A stretch of DNA of 64,000 nt. Source: Desulfofustis sp964433645. Lineage in GTDB: Bacteria > Desulfobacterota > Desulfobulbia > Desulfobulbales > Desulfocapsaceae. The notes beneath the pieces were generated by a model that saw only the letters and a program-made list of their open reading frames with translations, was not told the origin of the DNA and searched no databases. Positions 1 through 7,392 of this stretch are shown here, piece after piece. The translations under genes were made by a program, and so were the position numbers. How positions within the stretch are numbered: position 1 is the stretch's first letter; each line of letters starts with the position of its first letter. The stretch spans positions 18,572-82,571 of the forward strand of contig CAYSSK010000003.1 in the NCBI GenBank assembly GCA_964433645.1, read 5' to 3'.

Positions 1-1176
1 CGGACTGGTGCTGTGCAGCAGTTCCCGGTACCAGTGATAGCCGCCGAATACTTCGTCGGCACCCTGGCCGCTCTGCACCACCTTGACGTGTTTGGCAACT
101 TCCCGGGAGAGCAGGTAGAAGCCGATATTGTCGTAGCTGACCATCGGTTCGGACATGGCCGCGATGCAGCCGGGCAGGTTGTCGAGCAGTCGTGTCGATT
201 CGACGAAAATCTTGTGATGATCGGTGGCGAAGCGCTCGGCGATGATGTCTGAATAAAAAAACTCGTCCCCCTGCTCGCCGCCGGCGGATTCGAAACCGAC
301 GGAAAAGGTGTTCAGACCGCTCTGCCCCTCGTCGGCCAGCAGGCCGACCAGCAGACTGGAGTCGACCCCCCCGGAGAGCAGCACGCCGACCGGTACGTCG
401 GCGACCATGCGGCGCTTGACGGCGCGGCGCAATGTTTCCAGAAGCAGATCGGACCATTGCGACGTGGACAGGGACTGGTGCCGCTCGTCCGGCTCGATGG
501 TGAGCTGCCAGTAGATCTGTTCCGTGAACTTGCCGTCGGGTTGGTAGATGCGCAAGGTAGCCGGCGGCAGCTTGGTGATGCCGTTGAGGATGGTGTGCGG
601 CGCGGGGACGACGGCGTGCCAGTGCAGGTAGTGATGCAGGGCCCGCGGGTTGATGCTGGTATCGATCGATCGATCGGTGAGCAGGGCCGGCAGGCTCGAG
701 GCAAAACGGAGGTGTTGCCGGGTGGTGGAAAGATAGAGCGGTTTGATGCCGAGGCGATCGCGAGCCAGTATCAGCCGGCCGCTGTCCCGTTCATGGATGG
801 CAAAGGCGAACATGCCATTGAACCGTTGCAGGCAGTCGGTTCCCCAGGCATGATACGCCTTCAGGATGACCTCGGTGTCGCCTTCGGAAAAAAAGCGGTA
901 TCCGGTCTGCTCGAGTTCCGCTCGTAATTCCCGATAGTTGTAAATACAGCCGTTGAAGACGATATCCAGGCCGAGAAAGGGATCGCTCAGCGGTTGCCGG
1001 GATTGCTCACTGAGATCGATGATCTTCAGCCGTCGATGGCCGAGAGCCGTCTCGTTCGTCAGTATCGTGCCGGCGGCGTCAGGGCCGCGCGGAACCATGG
1101 CCGTCATCATCCGGTCGATGGCTGAAAGCGATGCCTGTTGATGGTCAAAGCGATATTCGCCAGCTATTCCACACAT
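1..1176 (-). CDS. asnO: N-acetylglutaminylglutamine amidotransferase, asparagine-synthase family (3' end outside window)
   Basis: Class II glutamine amidotransferase joined to an ATP-pyrophosphatase (asparagine synthase) domain. The protein begins MCGIAGE, so Cys2 is the N-terminal nucleophile after Met removal; RGPD and the FNGCIYNY stretch follow, and the ATP-binding SGGVDSS loop lies near residue 290. The 392 codons visible run off the left edge without a stop, ending in the SGQGADEVFGGYHWY region. The wording of the N-terminal domain and this last block fit the subfamily that amidates N-acetylglutaminylglutamine to make the osmolyte NAGGN better than ordinary AsnB (family knowledge, recalled rather than searched). 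The partner ligase gene would be expected just left of the window. Start at the ATG that places Cys at position 2. Confidence 0.82.
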   Translation of the reverse strand, partial: MCGIAGEYRFDHQQASLSAIDRMMTAMVPRGPDAAGTILTNETALGHRRLKIIDLSEQSRQPLSDPFLGLDIVFNGCIYNYRELRAELEQTGYRFFSEGDTEVILKAYHAWGTDCLQRFNGMFAFAIHERDSGRLILARDRLGIKPLYLSTTRQHLRFASSLPALLTDRSIDTSINPRALHHYLHWHAVVPAPHTILNGITKLPPATLRIYQPDGKFTEQIYWQLTIEPDERHQSLSTSQWSDLLLETLRRAVKRRMVADVPVGVLLSGGVDSSLLVGLLADEGQSGLNTFSVGFESAGGEQGDEFFYSDIIAERFATDHHKIFVESTRLLDNLPGCIAAMSEPMVSYDNIGFYLLSREVAKHVKVVQSGQGADEVFGGYHWYRELLHSTSP

Positions 1177-1276
1177 GGTAGATATCCTCGTAAATCAGCG
1201 CGATCGGGGTGGGTGAAGACGTTCGGATAGGTTGCTGCACTCGAAGCGAGCCGCTTGGTGTCTGGTGATGCCATGT

Positions 1277-1310
1277 CCGTCGGTTACTCTCTGACGATAG
1301 TGACCGACGG
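1277..1310. promoter_or_regulatory. Inverted repeat in the leader of the amidotransferase gene
   Basis: CCGTCGGT (1277-1284) is exactly complementary to ACCGACGG (1303-1310), and an inner ACT/AGT can extend the stem past one mismatch. There is no T-run on either side, so it is not a simple terminator. It lies in the presumed 5' leader and could be a protein-binding palindrome or a leader hairpin. The rest of 1177-1599 shows no gene. Confidence 0.4.
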
Positions 1311-1393
1311 AGCGATCAAGACCGCCACAGGCCGGTTGCCGGTGACGGGGGTGCCTCGGGCGCAAGAGAAATGTTTGCACAAAATATTATTAT

Positions 1394-1422
1394 AAAATAG
1401 CTTTTCTGTCGCGACTTGTCAA
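1394..1422 (-). promoter_or_regulatory. Candidate sigma-70 promoter for the amidotransferase gene
   Basis: Read on the minus strand there is TTGACA (1417-1422), a 17-base spacer and TATTTT (1394-1399) running into an AT-rich TATAATAAT stretch. It would give a leader of roughly 210 bases before the start at 1176, containing the inverted repeat at 1277-1310. Seen directly; activity is inferred. Confidence 0.5.
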
Positions 1423-1599
1423 GTCGGCGGCGTGGACCCATATGGACGCGGCGGTCCCAGCACTTTAGTCAAGCGGCGCAGGGCCGAAGGGAAGATCGAT
1501 TCTTTTCTCGCTTTCATGGTTTCCATTCAAAACACCCTTGGCATCGCACTGATTTTCAAGCACAGGCGATACCTGGGAAAGCATCAAGGCAACCGTGCG

Positions 1600-2061
1600 T
1601 TACTCGGCCACCTCTTCTGTTGCTTTATTCCATGAAGTAGCAAGGGAATCGTAAGCATCGGCAAAACCCTGCTTGATTTCCTGCCAGCTATCGCCGGAGT
1701 TGTCTTTCATCTTCTCGTACCACGCTGATAGTTCTTCGCGTTGGCGCTTGAGTTCCTGCATGGAACGCTGGTAGCTCTCTTTCGAGGATTGCTTGAGATT
1801 GTCCTGTTTCTCTTTGAATCGGCCTTCCCAGACGTGCATGCGGTCGTCGAGTTCATCTATCATTTCCTTCGCCTTGCCAATGGCCGCATCTTTTTGTTCC
1901 GCCGAATATTCAGCAATGGCGGCTCCTGCCTGCTTGACTTCTTCTTTGACATCAGCGGCATCCGACCAAACAGTTGCCGGAGCAAAACAGATAAAAACCG
2001 CTATCAATGTAAGCAACAGGATAAATGAGCGAAGACGGCCAAAATTTCGGGTGCTGTGCAT
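1600..2061 (-). CDS. Secreted coiled-coil protein of unknown function
   Basis: A 153-residue protein with an N-terminal hydrophobic signal segment (about residues 10-32, ending around TVWSDA) and a mature part that is almost entirely charged, heptad-like helix (many E, K, Q, with Trp and Tyr scattered). It resembles small periplasmic coiled-coil stress or apolipoprotein-like proteins, but I do not recognise a named family. The start at 2061 is preferred over an upstream ATG because GGAGG lies 8 bases before it and the signal peptide then starts directly. It stands alone, with non-coding sequence on both sides. Confidence 0.7.
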   Translation of the reverse strand: MHSTRNFGRLRSFILLLTLIAVFICFAPATVWSDAADVKEEVKQAGAAIAEYSAEQKDAAIGKAKEMIDELDDRMHVWEGRFKEKQDNLKQSSKESYQRSMQELKRQREELSAWYEKMKDNSGDSWQEIKQGFADAYDSLATSWNKATEEVAE

Positions 2062-2243
2062 GGGGCATCCTCCGGTAATGACTCTCAGGGCGAACATGGC
2101 ATTCCGAGTACGTTTTTTCCTCTCATGCCGTGCATCGATTCGCCCGCAGGCGTGCGCAGCCTGTTTGCAGTCGCTGGTGGGTATTGATTTGATCTATTTC
2201 ACGATAACTTTTCGCCATGCGAAGAGCGTGAGGAATGCTGATG

Positions 2244-2600
2244 CTAGCAGCACTCTTCGAGTTGATAGTTGACTCCGTCGACGGTAACGAAATGAATACC
2301 GTCAAGTTTTGGCAGTCCGGCTATCTTCCAGGCTTTCATCGGATCGACGAACTCATTATTGACACATGCTCCCGACTGCTGAACCCGCTTGCACACGTAA
2401 CGCAGAATTGGAAACGCATGAAACTTGTTGTAATAGGCTCGCATGAATTTGATGATTTCCAGTTGTTCTTCATCAAGATCGGGAATGTCCAGGTGCTTGG
2501 CAAGTGCTTTGGCGACTTCTTCGTCCCAATCGTCGCGGTTGACCAAAAAACCTTCTTCATCAATCGTGATTGTTTTTTGATTTACGGATAGTTCTTTCAT
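2244..2600 (-). CDS. DsrC/TusE-family sulfur-relay-like protein with altered cysteines
   Basis: 118 residues that follow the DsrC/TusE family from end to end: an N-terminal strand, DEEGFLVNRDDW, a helical middle (EQLEIIKFMRAYYNKF) and the C-terminal KIAGLPK block. DsrC carries a substrate trisulfide between two conserved cysteines, one just before the AGLPKPTG block and one in the C-terminal GCV. Here the first is Trp91 and the second Ile102, and the chain continues 16 residues further to end in Cys117-Cys118; Cys70 and Cys79 are additional. So the canonical sulfur-carrying pair is gone and a new vicinal pair sits on a longer tail. It could be a regulatory DsrC-like protein or use another redox pair. 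A strong AAGGAGG-type site precedes the ATG at 2600. No dsrAB is present nearby. Confidence 0.8.
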   Translation of the reverse strand: MKELSVNQKTITIDEEGFLVNRDDWDEEVAKALAKHLDIPDLDEEQLEIIKFMRAYYNKFHAFPILRYVCKRVQQSGACVNNEFVDPMKAWKIAGLPKLDGIHFVTVDGVNYQLEECC

Positions 2601-3107
2601 TTTCTCCTCCTTGTGTCAGAAAAATCGTTCCGGAAAACAGCCGCGAAAGCTCGATCTTATCGACGACGCAGGGAAAACGCTTCGTCTGACGGGGTCCTGA
2701 TGATTAGGCATCGACGATCAGCTGATAATGAGATGATGTGCAGTCGAGAGAAAATAGTCAATGGAGCTTTTGGCTCATTTTTTTGCTTGGGAAGGCTTCT
2801 CGATGGTCCGCGCCGCATATCGACCGGTTCGAGCAGATAGGGGCCCGTGGGGTAATAGCTGTAAAGCGAGGGGCTTGACGTAATTCCTGTCCTGCCGCCA
2901 GTGCCGTTTCGCGCGAGCGAAACCGATGATTACCGGCGTATTTGATGGTGTGACGGCGTCATCATTGGTTTGGCGATGACGAGTTTATCGGAGCATTTCA
3001 GCCGTCGTCGCGGGGTAGTGCTTATTTCAAGGTAAGAAAGGCTTGTCCGTTAACGATCTCGGTACGTCGCTGCGTTTAAACAAGGAAAAGACGATGCCCG
3101 ACGATGG
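2601..3107. other. Intergenic region with one perfect hairpin
   Basis: About 500 bases without a convincing gene. The only structure I see is GTTTCGC-GCGA-GCGAAAC at 2906-2923, a 7-bp perfect stem closed by a GNRA-type tetraloop, not followed by a T-run. The part next to 2600 must hold the promoter of the DsrC-like gene, but no clear -35/-10 pair stands out. Confidence 0.35.
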
Positions 3108-3404
3108 TCAATTGATCGTCAATCTGGCCGATTCGATCGCCTCTTCTAAAGATGCGCGGAGTGACTCGATTTCTTCCTGGATCTGCTCATTGGCTGCTGT
3201 TTCTCCTGCTGTCTTGAGCTGCTCGAGTTTGTCTTTGATTGCATCCTGTTTGGCAGCGATTTCCTCGATGACCTGATAATATTCAATCTGGGCATCGGGT
3301 TCTTCCTCTTCGGCCTCGGCAATAACCTTGAATTTGACAATTTCATTGTGCCACCGGTCAAGTGCTTCTTCAAGGCGAGCGATATATGCTTGACGATCAA
3401 TCAT
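3108..3404 (-). CDS. Small acidic coiled-coil protein
   Basis: 98 residues with no signal peptide, beginning MIDRQAYIARLEEALDRW and continuing as charged amphipathic helix with an acidic patch (AEAEEEEPDAQ). The composition and heptads point to a cytoplasmic coiled coil; proteins of this kind are common in Desulfobacterota, but I cannot name the family. The start at 3404 is preceded by GAGGG about 6 bases upstream; a longer reading from 3455 lacks a site. It sits alone between two intergenic stretches. Confidence 0.65.
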   Translation of the reverse strand: MIDRQAYIARLEEALDRWHNEIVKFKVIAEAEEEEPDAQIEYYQVIEEIAAKQDAIKDKLEQLKTAGETAANEQIQEEIESLRASLEEAIESARLTIN

Positions 3405-3734
3405 GGTTTCCCTCTGGTTCTGGTTGTTTAATGAGTACAATACGCGACCTGTCAACGAAGAACAGGTCCGCCCGCTGCCGTTCTCATACGGGACGTCGCT
3501 TCAGTATGGCTTCAGGCAACCGGAAGATGACAGGTCAACGTGTTTTCCCTTCTCATGTCGTCCTGTTGTAATTATTACACATAAACACTGTCCTGTCGAA
3601 ATGAAATACATCATAACCCCTATTTTTCGAGCCGTCATTTTCTGAGATTGCGGTGATCTTCATCGTAAACACATGCTCCAAACGAGAAAACAGCGTGCCG
3701 GCGGTAATGTTGGTGCCGGAAAACAGGTTCTGGT

Positions 3735-4625
3735 TCAGGAAGAGGCGAGGATATCGAGGATGGAGCTGCCGTGTTTCCGGTCTACTTTGAGCCAGGCGAA
3801 GAGATATTCCAGTGTCGTTTCTTCCCAGGGAAGGTTTCGTTCCTGCCAGGTATCGAGAAATCCGGGCAGGTTACGAGCAAGAAGCTCTTTGAGCGCAGCG
3901 TCGTCGGGTTCTTCGGTGAGGGCGCAGCAATGGGCGAGAAAATCGGCGAGCTGGACGACCAGGGCGTAGCCGACCAGTTTTCCGGCCTGTCGGGGGAGGT
4001 GGTGATAACGAAGAGCGGAAATAAGGGTATCGGGAAAGTGCCAGTGATGCAGCAGCCGGCCGCCGACTTCGGCATGGGTCGTTGAGAACAACTCTATTTC
4101 TCCGGCCAGGGACGTTTCTGTGCTGATTTCAGCCAACCAACGGTCGGGATCATAGCGCCGGTCAAAAGCAAGCAGCATTGCCAGTTTGCCGAAATCGTGC
4201 AGCAGTCCGGCAATGAAGAATTGGCCGCTTTGCAGACCAAGGTGTTCGGCGACGATCCTGGCCGCCAGTCCGCAGGTAAAGGCGTGATCCCAGAAGTGTT
4301 TCAACGCGTCGCGGCGCGTCTTGAAGATATCACTGAAGGTGGTGACGGCCGCTTTGCCCAGGACGATGTTGCGGATTTCATCGAAACCGAGCACGACGAT
4401 TGCCGTTTCCAGGGAGGCGACCTTTTTCGGTCTGCCGTAGAGTGCCGAGTTGGCGATCTTCAGGATAGCCACGCACATGGCCTGGTCAGGGAGGATCGCC
4501 TTCATCAGATCATTGGCCGAACTGAGCGGGTCGGCGGTGACTTCCATGACCTGGGCAACGGTGAGCGGCAGCGGCGGCAGGGCCTCGAGTTGTTTGTCGA
4601 TGCTGGGTTGGCGAGGGTGTGTCAT
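3735..4625 (-). CDS. HDOD-domain signalling protein
   Basis: 296 residues. The core (about residues 10-210) matches the HDOD domain: LPPLPLTVAQVMEVTADP at the start, ILKIANSALYGRPKKVASLETAIVVLG, the FIAGLLHDFGKLAM motif and a later RYHHLP. HDOD proteins are phosphohydrolase-fold adaptors that usually lack full HD catalysis and act in regulatory or chemotaxis-like networks; no receiver, GGDEF or EAL domain is attached here. The C-terminal 80 residues are an undefined helical tail. The start at 4625 has AGGA eight bases upstream; the alternative at 4658 has none. Confidence 0.8.
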   Translation of the reverse strand: MTHPRQPSIDKQLEALPPLPLTVAQVMEVTADPLSSANDLMKAILPDQAMCVAILKIANSALYGRPKKVASLETAIVVLGFDEIRNIVLGKAAVTTFSDIFKTRRDALKHFWDHAFTCGLAARIVAEHLGLQSGQFFIAGLLHDFGKLAMLLAFDRRYDPDRWLAEISTETSLAGEIELFSTTHAEVGGRLLHHWHFPDTLISALRYHHLPRQAGKLVGYALVVQLADFLAHCCALTEEPDDAALKELLARNLPGFLDTWQERNLPWEETTLEYLFAWLKVDRKHGSSILDILASS

Positions 4626-5008
4626 CTTGTTTTCCTGGAACATTTCGCTTCGGGCCAATCTTCACTTCGCCCATTGTACCATAACGATCAGGACCGGGTG
4701 TAGTGAAATTCGGTCATCAGCAATCCCGCTTCTTGGGACAATCGACGATCAAGAGTCCTATTGAAGACAACGTTGTACTGGTGACTCGCAGGATACCTTT
4801 CTCACTCCGGATCATTGCAAACAATGCATTGATTATGGAGATCACGGTGCTCTGAGGGAGAAAGACCTGAAAATTGGGTTTTGATCCATTCGAATTCAAC
4901 GAAATGGTGTTTGCCATCTGCAATGTTCAGGGCATCAAGGGGGCGACATGGGAAAGACCTGTTAACCTGGTCAACCGGTTGCCTGGACTCGCTCTGAATA
5001 GGTTTTCT
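4626..5008. other. Intergenic region, no gene recognised
   Basis: Roughly 380 bases between the HDOD gene and the IS630 remnant. Short open frames occur on both strands but none has a ribosome-binding site or a recognisable sequence. It may include the lost 3' end of the insertion sequence. Confidence 0.3.
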
Positions 5009-5738
5009 TCAGGAGCAATGCGGCGAGGACAGGAATCTGGTCAACACCGGACTGGTCATCGTCTCCCGATACAGAATGAAGCGGACTTTACCCGCGTTGG
5101 TTATCGACGAGAGCGTGTTGATACTGCTTCTTTTCGCATTGAGCCGCACGATAGATAGGTGTCTGTCCCTTTGGCGTGAAACCACGGGCATTGTTCACAC
5201 CGATCTGGTCGCCCCAGTGAATTTCTGCCCTTTCCTTCTTCGCTCGGCTGGCAATCTCCGGGTAGCCATGCTCAAGCCACTGTTTCAGCTTTTTCGGGTC
5301 TTGCTCGTAGACCTGACCTGCTTGGCCGTTCTGCGGGGTGAAGCCCCAGCGTTTCAAATAGTCTGTGATCGCCCGCAACGGTAGCTCAATGTCGAATTTC
5401 TTCTTGGTCGCCAGGCGAACTGCATCTCGGGTCCACAGCGCAAACGGCAGTTTGAGTTGATTGGGGGCTTTGTCCACCAGCATGACTTGCACGTCTTTCT
5501 CCTGCTCGGCATTGAGGACTCGTTGCGCTCCGTGGCGGCGGCTTCGCTTGCCCGGCTTGATCGCTTCTATGCCTCCTCGCAGATACTTCTGCCAGATCGT
5601 ACTGGCATGGGAAGCAGAGATACCAACCAATTCGCCAGTTTCTTTGGTGGGCAAACCACGTTTGCGCAAGCGGACAACTTGTTTGCGCAACTCATGCTGT
5701 GTCTGCTGATTATGTGCGCGGGCATCTATCTTTTCCAT
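5009..5738 (-). pseudogene. IS630-family transposase remnant (frameshifted, 3' truncated)
   Basis: Reading right to left from the ATG at 5738, the frame gives an IS630 N-terminal helix-turn-helix (ELRKQVVRLRKRGLPTKETG), a winged-helix linker and the start of the DDE domain with its first Asp (EIHWGDQIGV). Around 5100-5110 the frame is lost; the continuation INTLSSITNAGKVRFILYRE is found in the neighbouring frame and stops at 5009, before the second Asp and the Glu. The element is therefore dead. Two short direct repeats, AATAAGCCACCGG at 5805-5817 and AATAAGCCGCCGG at 5850-5862, may mark its right end. It flanks the left side of the acyl-CoA / TRAP island. Confidence 0.8.
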
Positions 5739-6037
5739 GCCCAGAATTATGCCAGAAAGTGCATCGTCAAGATGCAATAATATCAAATATTTGCGCACCG
5801 TGTCAATAAGCCACCGGATTTTATCTTGCCAAAGAACCAAATGACGGTGAATAAGCCGCCGGTTGCCTTGATGGCAACGGAATTGTGTAAATCTAAACTT
5901 CAGTTCCAGAAATTCAAAAATGGAAAATTAATTAATTTATGAAAATTTCTTTTCATGTTTGAAAAAAGATGGGTGCCGGTATTAGCTTGCAAGAAGGAAG
6001 GATCTGTATTCAAAAAGTCGGGTTTTGGTGGTAATCG

Positions 6038-6050
6038 CAGAGTCGCTCTG
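6038..6050. promoter_or_regulatory. Short palindrome upstream of the sigma-54 promoter
   Basis: CAGAG-TCG-CTCTG, a perfect 5+3+5 inverted repeat 17 bases before the -24 element. It might be part of an activator site for the PrpR-like regulator encoded at 12449, though enhancer sites normally lie further upstream. Weak on its own. Confidence 0.3.
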
Positions 6051-6066
6051 ACAAGAGCTGAGCAAG

Positions 6067-6082
6067 TGGCACAAAATTTGCT
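6067..6082 (+). promoter_or_regulatory. Sigma-54 (-24/-12) promoter of the acyl-CoA / TRAP operon
   Basis: TGGCAC-AAAAT-TTGCT: the GG (6068-6069) and GC (6080-6081) are exactly ten bases apart, as the sigma-54 consensus requires. It lies about 66 bases before the ATG at 6148, and a sigma-54-dependent activator is encoded at the other end of the same cluster. Sequence match is direct; use by that regulator is inferred. Confidence 0.78.
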
Positions 6083-6147
6083 TTCGCAAGGATTCAGTAA
6101 CGATAGTGCAGAAATTATCCAGTCACCATAACCAGAGAGGAGAGAAA

Positions 6148-7329
6148 ATGGATTTTACCTTAACTGATGAACAAGTCAGGATTGTTGAAACCTTGGATGA
6201 ACTTGGGGAAAAAGAGTTCGCTCCCAAGGCGGCGCGATGGGACAAGAACCACGAATACCCATGGGAAAATATACATCTGCTGCGTGAACTGGGGTTTCTT
6301 GGCATGACGATTCCTGAGGAATTTGGCGGACAGGGACGGCCATTGATCGATGCCATTCTGGCAATTGAAACAGCAGCAAAATATTGTGGCGTAACCGCTC
6401 GGGCCATCGTTGAAACAAACATGGGAGCTCTCGGCTGCGTGATGGCTTATGGTACTGACGAGCAGCGTAAAATGGTCGCCCACAGAGTCCTGGAAGAGGG
6501 AGACAAACCCGCAATAGGCATGACTGAGCCAGAGGCCGGTACTGCGCTTAACGAACTGCAGGCTACTGCTGAAAAACGCGGCGAGGAATACGTTATAAAT
6601 GGCACGAAGCATTGGATCACCGGCGGTGGCATTTCGGTCACGAACCTGATCTTTCTACGCTTCATTGAAAATGGAGAAGACGGGGGTATCGGTGGGATAT
6701 TGGTGGACAAGGGAACCTCTGGGTTCACCTTCGGCCGGGTGGAAGAGGCTATGGGACTGCGGGGGATACCAGAAACTGAGTTAATTTTTAAGGATTGTGT
6801 GGTTCCGGCGAAAAGTGTTGTGGTTCTGGGGGATGGTACAGAAGGCTTTAAAAAACTGATGAACGGCTATAACGGCCAGCGTGTCGGTGCCAGCGCCGTG
6901 GCCCTTGGTTTGGCCCAGGGGGCGCATGATCTTGCAGTAGAGCACATGAAAAAACGGGAACAGTTTGGTCGTCCCATTTCAGATTTTCAAGGACTTCAGT
7001 GGCTCATGGCCGAAGGGGAGATAAAGCTTCACGCGGCGCGTCTTCTCATATATAGGGCTGCATGCAATGCCCGTCACCTGCCCAATAACGTTCGCCTTCC
7101 CTCCATGGCCGAAGCTTCCATGGCCAAAGCCTTTACCGGTCATTCCGCACTTGAGGTAGTCAGCAAAAGCCTTCAGATGTTTGGCGCATCAGGATATGCA
7201 GAATCGCTTCCGCTAGCCCGAATGTTTAGGGATGTAAGAATGTTTCAGATTGGCGGGGGAACTACCGAGGCTCAGCTTAACATGATTGCAAGAGCCGTGT
7301 TCAGAAAAAAATTCGGATACCGCAAATAG
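6148..7329 (+). CDS. Acyl-CoA dehydrogenase superfamily enzyme lacking the catalytic Glu; possible acyl-CoA desulfinase
   Basis: 393 residues with the full acyl-CoA dehydrogenase fold: N-terminal helices, the middle flavin/substrate domain (MTEPEAG, NGTKHWITGGG) and C-terminal helices with REQFGRPISDFQ. The usual catalytic Glu in the C-terminal YEGT motif is Gly here (QIGGGTTEAQ), and the alternative Glu used by isovaleryl-CoA dehydrogenase is Gln (GYNGQRVGA). Arg85 (VTARAIVETNMG) stands where, as I recall, 3-sulfinopropionyl-CoA desulfinase of Advenella has Arg84, and that enzyme also lacks the base. Desulfinases keep FAD but release sulfite without net oxidation. Start chosen for GGAG 9 bases upstream. 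It is the first gene after a sigma-54 promoter and precedes a CoA transferase. An ordinary dehydrogenase with an unusual base is the alternative. Confidence 0.8.
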   Translation: MDFTLTDEQVRIVETLDELGEKEFAPKAARWDKNHEYPWENIHLLRELGFLGMTIPEEFGGQGRPLIDAILAIETAAKYCGVTARAIVETNMGALGCVMAYGTDEQRKMVAHRVLEEGDKPAIGMTEPEAGTALNELQATAEKRGEEYVINGTKHWITGGGISVTNLIFLRFIENGEDGGIGGILVDKGTSGFTFGRVEEAMGLRGIPETELIFKDCVVPAKSVVVLGDGTEGFKKLMNGYNGQRVGASAVALGLAQGAHDLAVEHMKKREQFGRPISDFQGLQWLMAEGEIKLHAARLLIYRAACNARHLPNNVRLPSMAEASMAKAFTGHSALEVVSKSLQMFGASGYAESLPLARMFRDVRMFQIGGGTTEAQLNMIARAVFRKKFGYRK

Positions 7330-7392
7330 ACGGTTTTTTTCAGTTGGAATTTCCGTCAGAAGTAAAAAAAAAAATCAAGGGAAACACTGAAA

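Noticed and set aside
2906..2923. Perfect hairpin considered as a terminator
   Set aside because: No T-run on either side and not next to a gene end; kept only as a structural note.
5805..5862. Pair of 13-base near-identical direct repeats considered as the start of a CRISPR-like array
   Set aside because: Only two copies, one mismatch, beside a dead transposase; more likely insertion-sequence end debris.
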